Source: CAZGSG01 sp964528095
GTDB lineage: Bacteria; Bacteroidota; Bacteroidia; Chitinophagales; Chitinophagaceae
Reading direction: 5' to 3'
NCBI GenBank assembly: GCA_964528095.1
Contig: CAZGSG010000033.1
Coordinates: forward strand, 1 to 28,250
DNA: 28,250 bases
Shown here: piece by piece, positions 23,806-28,250 of the stretch
Position numbering within the stretch: the first letter of the stretch is position 1
How the letters are laid out: every line of letters begins with the position of its first letter
Notes under the pieces: generated by a model
Database searches by the model: none
Seen by the model: the letters and a program-made list of their open reading frames with translations, nothing else
What the model was told of the DNA's origin: nothing
Program-made: the position numbers and the translations under genes

Positions 23806-23813
23806 TAAATTTG
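23806..23813 (+). promoter_or_regulatory. Possible -7 element of the truncated haemoglobin gene
   Basis: TAAATTTG is a perfect match to the Bacteroidota -7 consensus TAnnTTTG and ends 4 nt before the ATG at 23818. If used, it would give a leaderless or near-leaderless mRNA. No good -33 element is at the expected spacing, so this is tentative. Confidence 0.3.
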
Positions 23814-23817
23814 TAAA

Positions 23818-24213
23818 ATGAATGAAATAGCTGATATCGGGTCGCTCGCAAACATAAAACTACTGGTTGACGAGTTTTATAATAAAGTGAAAGAAGACCC
23901 TTTGCTTTCTCCAATTTTTTATGCAGCAATCCAGGACCACTGGCCTAAACATCTTGAAAAAATGTACCGGTTCTGGCAAACAGTATTATTAGAGGAACAT
24001 ACTTATTTTGGTAGTCCTTTTCCGCCTCATGCGAACCTTCGGGTCAATCAATCGCATTTTGACAGGTGGCTTGCGCTGTGGAGTGAAGTAGTCGATACCA
24101 ATTTTTCAGGGAAAAAGGCAGATGAAGCTAAGTGGCGCGCGGAAAAAATGGCGGCGATGTTTCTTTCAAAAATTGAATACTATAAAAATAATTCGTCTAC
24201 TCCTCTGCTATAA
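23818..24213 (+). CDS. Group III truncated haemoglobin
   Basis: 131 residues, the usual length for class III (P) truncated haemoglobins. Compared from memory with the Campylobacter jejuni Ctb protein, the key positions are present. Y21 is B10 (EFYNKV), H45 is the distal site (HWPKHLEKMYRFW), H71 is the proximal F8 haem ligand in FPPHANL, and W84 is G8 in HFDRWLALW. The protein is cytoplasmic and should bind haem. Roles known for the class are oxygen or nitric-oxide handling under low oxygen. The neighbours do not indicate a pathway. It appears to be a single-gene unit, with a -7-like element immediately upstream. Confidence 0.9.
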   Translation: MNEIADIGSLANIKLLVDEFYNKVKEDPLLSPIFYAAIQDHWPKHLEKMYRFWQTVLLEEHTYFGSPFPPHANLRVNQSHFDRWLALWSEVVDTNFSGKKADEAKWRAEKMAAMFLSKIEYYKNNSSTPLL

Positions 24214-24289
24214 GGTGAGCTTTCAGAAAAGCTGAATGATCCTGGCTGTCTTAACAGATAAAACTAAACCACTCATAAAACCGTATACC

Positions 24290-24736
24290 TTAATTAGCGT
24301 TTCCTTCCTGTTTCGACTCATCACACCCTGACTGGCCATGTATCTTTATCGTACGGGTGGTTTTACCTTTGCTGATCTGCAGCTTACCTTTCTCCATATC
24401 CAATTCATTTATGCGCTGGACCGCCTTTACAGACAATACAACGGTATAACCTGCTCCTTCATACGTGCTGATATTAGTTGTTTCTATGGTTTGTGTATTT
24501 GTCAATTGTAAGTTCACCCGCTTTCCTGCAATACTAATTACACCCCGGTTCTGAAAATCAACCACCAGTATAAATTTTTTCTTTGCAAAGTCTACCGTAT
24601 CATAAGTATACAATGCTCCGCAATCCCTGATAGTGACAGGAATTTTGCTAATATAATCAAGCCGGGGGTTTTGTTGTGTACTTGCATAGGTTGATACAAT
24701 ACAAATAATACCTGCCAGAATCGCCCACTGTTTCAT
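24290..24736 (-). CDS. Small secreted hypothetical protein
   Basis: 148 residues. A signal peptide covers about residues 1-20 (MKQWAILAGIICIVSTYAST). The mature part is beta-rich, with strand-like segments FILVVDFQNRGVISIAG and YTVVLSVKAVQRINELDMEKG, a Thr/Lys-rich stretch KGKTTRTIKIHGQ, and two Cys (one after IRD, one in SGCDES) that could form a disulfide. No sorting domain is present, so it is probably periplasmic. I do not recognise the family. A perfect TAnnTTTG element (TAGTTTTG, minus strand) lies 15-22 nt upstream of the ATG. Confidence 0.7.
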   Translation of the reverse strand: MKQWAILAGIICIVSTYASTQQNPRLDYISKIPVTIRDCGALYTYDTVDFAKKKFILVVDFQNRGVISIAGKRVNLQLTNTQTIETTNISTYEGAGYTVVLSVKAVQRINELDMEKGKLQISKGKTTRTIKIHGQSGCDESKQEGNAN

Positions 24737-25100
24737 ATACTGATTTTAGACAAAACTAGCATGGCTGAAAAGACTATTGGACGCAAACCAATCTATGGCA
24801 GGTTTTAACAGAAATCCGGCGGGTATGAGTACAGTAGAGGTAAAGACCGGAACAATCACCGGTTTTTTAGTATGCGAAGACATTCACCGATCGCGGCAAT
24901 TGATATTCGGCATCAGTCATCAACATAAATCAGCCCTTTTATACTTTTCTTCTACATAATACCCCGGTCCACAAATAAAAGGGTAAAAATATTCCCCGGC
25001 CTTGCAAGGTGAAGATCAAGCCTTCAGGGACTTGCTGCTGGCTTGTTATTTGTTTGCCTATATTCAACTGTTCTTATTTATTCATGCTTTAATAGTATTT
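24737..25100. other. Divergent intergenic region, 364 bp
   Basis: Lies between the small secreted protein (minus) and the DUF1579-like gene (plus). The left end carries the promoter element at 24751-24758. A 60-codon frame from a TTG at 24777 has no supporting features. No RNA gene or strong hairpin is seen. Confidence 0.45.
24751..24758 (-). promoter_or_regulatory. -7 promoter element of the small secreted gene
   Basis: On the minus strand TAGTTTTG matches the Bacteroidota TAnnTTTG -7 consensus exactly. It is placed so that transcription would start about 10 nt before the ATG at 24736. No convincing -33 element was found at 19 nt. Confidence 0.4.
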
Positions 25101-25538
25101 ATGAAAACTATTTCATCAACACATCCGCTCGGATTTTTGATAGGCAAATGGATATCGGAGGGAGAAGTGCAGGAAACGGACACGATGCCCGCTATCAAGA
25201 TTTTCGGTACCGATCAATACGAATGGATCCTGGACGGGTTATTTATACTACACCGCGTAGACATATGGATAGGTGATAAAAAAGTGGAAGTGCTGGAACT
25301 GATCGGTGAATATGATGAGCAGGAGAATACCTATATGTTCCGTTCTTTTGACAATAGCGGGCAATCTGCAGCCATGACAGCATCCATTAAAAATGAAGCT
25401 TTGTTTACTACCGGTCAGGATACCCGTTCTGTATTAAACTATGACAGGTCAGGCCATACGATGCAGGCCAGCTGGGAGCAACTGGACATTTCGCAACAAT
25501 GGAAACCCTGGATGATCATGCATTTCAGAAAAGCCTAG
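25101..25538 (+). CDS. DUF1579-like protein
   Basis: ATG at 25101 gives 145 residues starting MKTISSTHPLGFLIGKWISE. The frame is open upstream to a TTG at 25002, but that extension is a hydrophobic stretch without family resemblance, and the GxW motif near residue 15 fits a normal N-terminus. The layout LIGKWISEGE, then YEWILDGLFILHRVDIWIG, then a GEYDEQENTYMFRSFDNSGQ turn and an alternating beta pattern is that of small lipocalin/FABP-like DUF1579 proteins. No signal peptide is present with this start, so it is probably cytoplasmic. Function unknown in the family. If the upstream start were used, the extra 33 residues would act as a hydrophobic leader, so export cannot be excluded. Confidence 0.65.
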   Translation: MKTISSTHPLGFLIGKWISEGEVQETDTMPAIKIFGTDQYEWILDGLFILHRVDIWIGDKKVEVLELIGEYDEQENTYMFRSFDNSGQSAAMTASIKNEALFTTGQDTRSVLNYDRSGHTMQASWEQLDISQQWKPWMIMHFRKA

Positions 25539-25654
25539 CAGATAAAAACTACAACCCGGCAGCCGGGCCGCTGATTAGAGTTCCTGATTCGGAATTCCCC
25601 CTTAGCGGTTTATGTAATGCGCTATTAAAGCGCATCTGTCTTTGAAACAAGGCC

Positions 25655-26053
25655 ATGAGAATATTAATTACCCTCTTATTACTATCTCCCTTATTGTCTT
25701 TTGGGCAACCAGGTAATACGCTGCCTGGCCTTAACCAGGTTAAAAAAGACAGTAGCTGTATAGCAGCTCATTTGCCGGTCTTACCGCGAAGCGATTTTTC
25801 CCGTGTTTATGAACTGGAAAGCTATACGTCCAATGTGTATGTCATCAGCCAGGATTCTATCTACTACAAAATATTTTCCCGCTATCCGAAAGATTCATTA
25901 CCTGTATTCGATTTTAAGAAACAGGAACTGCGGGCAAAGTCCTTTTGTACTTATTGCATAGGTCTTGGAACACTGAACGGACAACCAAAACATCGCAATG
26001 CCTGTTCCTATCGTTTTTCCTGGCTTCTATGTAATAAAAAATCAGAACAATAA
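25655..26053 (+). CDS. Small secreted Cys-containing hypothetical protein
   Basis: 132 residues. Signal peptide at residues 1-18 (MRILITLLLLSPLLSFGQ). The central part (FSRVYELESYTSNVYVISQD, YYKIFSRYPKDSLPVFDFKK) is beta-rich. The C-terminal region has clustered Cys and His (SFCTYCIG, QPKHRNACSYRFSW, LLC), suggesting a disulfide-bonded or metal-binding end. No sorting domain is present, so a periplasmic place is likely. No family recognised. A 7-bp hairpin (ATGCGCT/AGCGCAT, 25617-25635) lies 20 nt before the ATG and may be in its leader. It converges on the serine hydrolase at 26206. Confidence 0.6.
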   Translation: MRILITLLLLSPLLSFGQPGNTLPGLNQVKKDSSCIAAHLPVLPRSDFSRVYELESYTSNVYVISQDSIYYKIFSRYPKDSLPVFDFKKQELRAKSFCTYCIGLGTLNGQPKHRNACSYRFSWLLCNKKSEQ

Positions 26054-26134
26054 TATCAGCTACTTCAGGTATAAATTGCTTTATGTTACCTGTTGTCAAA
26101 CATAAATTCCTCATCGGGGCAGGTATGAGAAAAA

Positions 26135-26169
26135 CGGGCTGGTTGAGTGGTCTTTCATCAGCCAGCCCG
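26135..26169 (-). terminator. Intrinsic terminator of the exported serine hydrolase gene
   Basis: CGGGCTGGTTGA (26135-26146) pairs with TCAGCCAGCCCG (26158-26169) with a single G-T wobble. On the minus strand the stem is followed by TTTTCTC. It lies 37 nt downstream of the stop at 26206. It can also block transcription converging from the small plus-strand gene. Confidence 0.75.
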
Positions 26170-26205
26170 CTGCACATACCCTTTAGACCAGCAGTATGGC
26201 CGGCT

Positions 26206-27576
26206 CTATTCTTTTACAAATACAATATCCGTCCTCCCCTGCTTATAGTTCATCTTATTTTCTCCAGGGTTGAATAGCATGGTAATATCAGCTGCGTCAA
26301 ATTTAAACATGTGATTTTCAAAGGGCGTGAGGGGAAAAGAAGATTGTCCCGTAGCCTGGGCTGTCAGAACGTTATCTTTTTTTGTAATAGTGATCTTAAA
26401 CTTAAACTCTTTACAGGAATAAATACCCAGGTACTGATCGAGATCTTTAGCTGTTACGGTTATATTTCTATCCAGGGGTTCATTATTTATTATTTTCCTG
26501 ATATCTCTTATTAAGGGATTGAGTGCAACGCCGGCATTATTCTGTAAAAGTATAATGGTCCTGTCATTGTCGATCTGTCTTTCTATATAGGTAACATAGC
26601 CGCCCCAGCCGCCCGAATGAGCTACAATTTTTCCATACTTTTTATTATTGGAGAGTCCCCAGCCATATCCATAATTGCTTGACAGGCTATCCTTCGTTAT
26701 CACAGAGCTAAATATCATTGTCTTATCCTCATCATTTACCAGTTGATTGGTATATAGCGCCCTGTCCCATTTGAAAAGATCTTCCAGGGTGGAATTGACC
26801 ATACCATCACCCAGAATACCATCGAGATAAACCACATAATGGTCCTTACCCATTTCATCCGGTGTGATTTTTCGTTGCAGGCTGTCTGAATAAAAATATC
26901 CCTGGGCATAATTAGCCACTTTCTGAGGACGGTATCTCCGCCTGTAGATAAGCGTATTTTTCATTCCAAGCGGTTTGAAGATATTTGTTGCCAGGAAATC
27001 TTCCAACGGTTGTTTACTCACCCGTTCAATAATTGAAGCCAGTAGCACATACCCCGTATTGCTGTATTCCCATTTGTCGTTTGGCGCAAAAAGAGGGGCC
27101 GGTTTAGTTTTTTGAAAAAGGTTGATCATGTCCTGGTTAGTTGCAATCGTTGACCTGTTCCATTCTTTGTCGAAAAGTGTCATATAATCAGGCAGGCCAC
27201 CGGTATGCGTCAGCAAATTCTTTATAGTAATATCGCCGTAAAAACTTAATTCGGGTATATAGGCAGCCATTTTATCATTATAGTCCAGTTTACCTTTTTT
27301 CTGTAATAGCACGATTGCCATTGCCGTGAACTGTTTAGATACAGAGGCCAGCTCAAATACTGATTGTGTCGTGAGTTTTTCGCCTGTCTGTTCATTAGCA
27401 AGTCCCCAACTTTTTTCAAAGATGATCTTTCCCTTTTCAGCTACCAGCGCGTTGCCGTTAAAACTGCCGGTTGTATACATTTTCTGGAGCAGGCTATCGA
27501 GTTGTAGCTGTTTGTCTTGTGCATTGATGATGATAACAATTGAAATGCACAGTAGTAAGAAAATGGGACGTTTCAT
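26206..27576 (-). CDS. Exported serine hydrolase (class C beta-lactamase/PBP-like) with C-terminal domain
   Basis: 456 residues. Signal peptide at residues 1-19 (MKRPIFLLLCISIVIIINA). The catalytic domain has the S78-V-S-K81 motif (ELASVSKQFTA), Y-S-N in KWEYSNTGY, and H-S-G-G in VAHSGGWGG, the third-motif variant common in this family. After ~360 residues a smaller beta-rich domain follows (DLDQYLGIYSCKEFKFKITI to the end), of the lipocalin-like type often fused to these hydrolases. The enzyme should act in the periplasm; family members are esterases, D-Ala-type peptidases or beta-lactamases and the substrate cannot be fixed. It appears to be a single-gene unit with its own terminator. Confidence 0.88.
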   Translation of the reverse strand: MKRPIFLLLCISIVIIINAQDKQLQLDSLLQKMYTTGSFNGNALVAEKGKIIFEKSWGLANEQTGEKLTTQSVFELASVSKQFTAMAIVLLQKKGKLDYNDKMAAYIPELSFYGDITIKNLLTHTGGLPDYMTLFDKEWNRSTIATNQDMINLFQKTKPAPLFAPNDKWEYSNTGYVLLASIIERVSKQPLEDFLATNIFKPLGMKNTLIYRRRYRPQKVANYAQGYFYSDSLQRKITPDEMGKDHYVVYLDGILGDGMVNSTLEDLFKWDRALYTNQLVNDEDKTMIFSSVITKDSLSSNYGYGWGLSNNKKYGKIVAHSGGWGGYVTYIERQIDNDRTIILLQNNAGVALNPLIRDIRKIINNEPLDRNITVTAKDLDQYLGIYSCKEFKFKITITKKDNVLTAQATGQSSFPLTPFENHMFKFDAADITMLFNPGENKMNYKQGRTDIVFVKE

Positions 27577-27662
27577 ATTTTTTTAATTGATGAAAATGAT
27601 GGTTTTTTTATTGTTCAATTGGTACGCATTTGTGCCAGTTGTGCTCAAATTTCCAAAGGCAG

Positions 27663-27719
27663 CCTGATGTATAGTACTGTGATAGTTAGCTTCTATTGGG
27701 AAATGCCTTATACATCGGG
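27663..27719. repeat. Imperfect 11-bp inverted repeat between two minus-strand genes
   Basis: CCTGATGTATA (27663-27673) pairs with TATACATCGGG (27709-27719), with one T-G wobble. The 35-nt loop has no obvious further structure. It lies between the last gene and the exported hydrolase, in the 251-nt gap. It might be a weak terminator for the gene at 27828, but no T-run follows it on the minus strand. Confidence 0.3.
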
Positions 27720-27827
27720 GTTGGCTTTTGGACATAGTGGATAATATGAATAGTCATTCATCACCAAACCCCGCTGAGGCATACCCTACTATTCGCCGGC
27801 AAAGACCGCTTCTTTGTTGATCATGCT

Positions 27828-28250
27828 CTATATCTTATTTTTCTTCAACCACTCTTCACTGCTTCTTACATCATCATTATTCAGCTTACCGGTATCGATC
27901 GCTTTTTGCATAACCGCAATGCCCTGTTTTTTATTGCCAGATTTATGCAACAATCTCCCATAGGTATCAAGCGTGGCATAATCTGGTTTTTTATCCGTGA
28001 TTGTTTTCATCCACGCGGCGCATTTTTTCAACACATCCTTGTCATCACAATGCTGCCAGGCCGACCAGCAGAAAGAAGCGATCTCTTCATCATCAATATT
28101 GTCTTTTTCCTTCCTGCTGGCAAATTTTTTAGCGGCTTCCTTCCACCGGTTCTCCGTCTGCAACATTTTTTCTTCCATACTATTGGCATAGGCGTAGGCT
28201 TCTTTTGCACCGAGGTTTTCTTTGACCAGCCGAATACTTTTATCAAATGC
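27828..28250 (-). CDS. Hypothetical helical-repeat-like protein, N-terminal part outside the window
   Basis: The frame is open from the window edge, so this is the C-terminal ~140 residues of a longer protein. An internal ATG at 28178 is not needed as a start because 24 sensible codons precede it (KSIRLVKENLGAKEAYAYAN). The visible part is entirely helical. A segment YATLDTYGRLLHKSGNKKQG followed by IAVMQKAID resembles a tetratricopeptide repeat. The end is NNDDVRSSEEWLKKNKI. In Bacteroidota such tails often follow a thioredoxin-like domain, but that part is not visible here, so no function is assigned. Confidence 0.7.
   Translation of the reverse strand, partial: AFDKSIRLVKENLGAKEAYAYANSMEEKMLQTENRWKEAAKKFASRKEKDNIDDEEIASFCWSAWQHCDDKDVLKKCAAWMKTITDKKPDYATLDTYGRLLHKSGNKKQGIAVMQKAIDTGKLNNDDVRSSEEWLKKNKI

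Larger units (their letters stand above)
23369..23817. other. Divergent intergenic region with clustered palindromes, ~450 bp
   Basis: Lies between the SUMF1 gene (minus) and the haemoglobin gene (plus). It holds three overlapping inverted repeats at 23465-23519. A perfect TAnnTTTG element is present at 23806-23813 just before the haemoglobin ATG. A short open stretch at 23593-23697 reads like protein but has no start. No other gene is seen. Confidence 0.5.

Noticed and set aside
24218..24233. AGCTTT/AAAGCT hairpin after the haemoglobin gene as a terminator
   Set aside because: Short stem and no T-run afterwards on the plus strand.
24777..24959. 60-codon plus-strand frame starting at TTG
   Set aside because: No signal peptide, domain or promoter; length is within chance.
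25555..25567. CCCGG/CCGGG hairpin after the DUF1579-like gene as a terminator
   Set aside because: Only five pairs with a 3-nt loop and no T-run follows, so termination is not supported.

Overview
The window looks like chromosomal DNA of a Bacteroidota bacterium, most plausibly of the Chitinophagaceae/Chitinophagales. The evidence is a moderate-to-low G+C content, two proteins with type IX secretion (T9SS) C-terminal sorting domains, a LytS-type histidine kinase with a LytTR regulator, a periplasmic TlpA-like thioredoxin protein, SUMF1-fold surface proteins, and -7 promoter elements of the TAnnTTTG type with no obvious Shine-Dalgarno sequences. The assignment rests on protein families read by eye, not on a search. 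Most genes are on the minus strand.

Layout. 1-483: 3' end of an unrecognised plus-strand gene whose last codons form a perfect 17-bp hairpin. 556-1777: two secreted proteins in tandem, a small one interrupted by a single TAA codon followed by a leucine-rich-repeat protein. 2316-3194: a doubtful small secreted ORF and a glycolipid-binding (DUF1089) family protein. 3417-8875: a tightly packed imuA-imuB-dnaE2 operon, the DNA-damage mutagenesis cassette, preceded by two compensated palindromes that look like its operator. 9207-12962: a 1251-residue T9SS-secreted surface protein made of two duplicated modules, with a strong terminator. 13351-17355: histidine kinase, LytTR regulator and TlpA-like protein in one operon. 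17817-19470: a small unknown protein and a serine hydrolase of the beta-lactamase fold. 19592-21052: an M20 metallopeptidase with a membrane anchor. 21248-23368: a SUMF1-domain secreted protein co-transcribed with a small T9SS protein made of 21-residue Gly-Gly/Cys repeats. 23818-26053: a group III truncated haemoglobin, a small secreted protein, a DUF1579-like protein and a small Cys-rich secreted protein. 26206-27576: an exported serine hydrolase. 27828-28250: the C-terminal part of an unrecognised helical-repeat-like protein.

How the genes work together. The clearest functional unit is the translesion cassette. ImuA is a RecA-like accessory protein. ImuB is a Y-family-like protein in which the catalytic acids are not recognisable and which carries a QxxLW-type candidate clamp motif. 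DnaE2 is a C-family polymerase with intact catalytic aspartates. The second unit is the kinase-regulator pair with its TlpA-like partner, probably an envelope-sensing system. The third is the SUMF1/Cys-repeat pair, probably a cell-surface module of unknown role. The items most worth a second look are the tandem palindromic operator upstream of imuA, the in-frame stop in the small secreted gene, the Cys-terminated repeat protein, and several compact palindromic elements between genes (13209-13249, 17548-17622, 23465-23519). No rRNA, tRNA, CRISPR array, transposase or phage gene was found.
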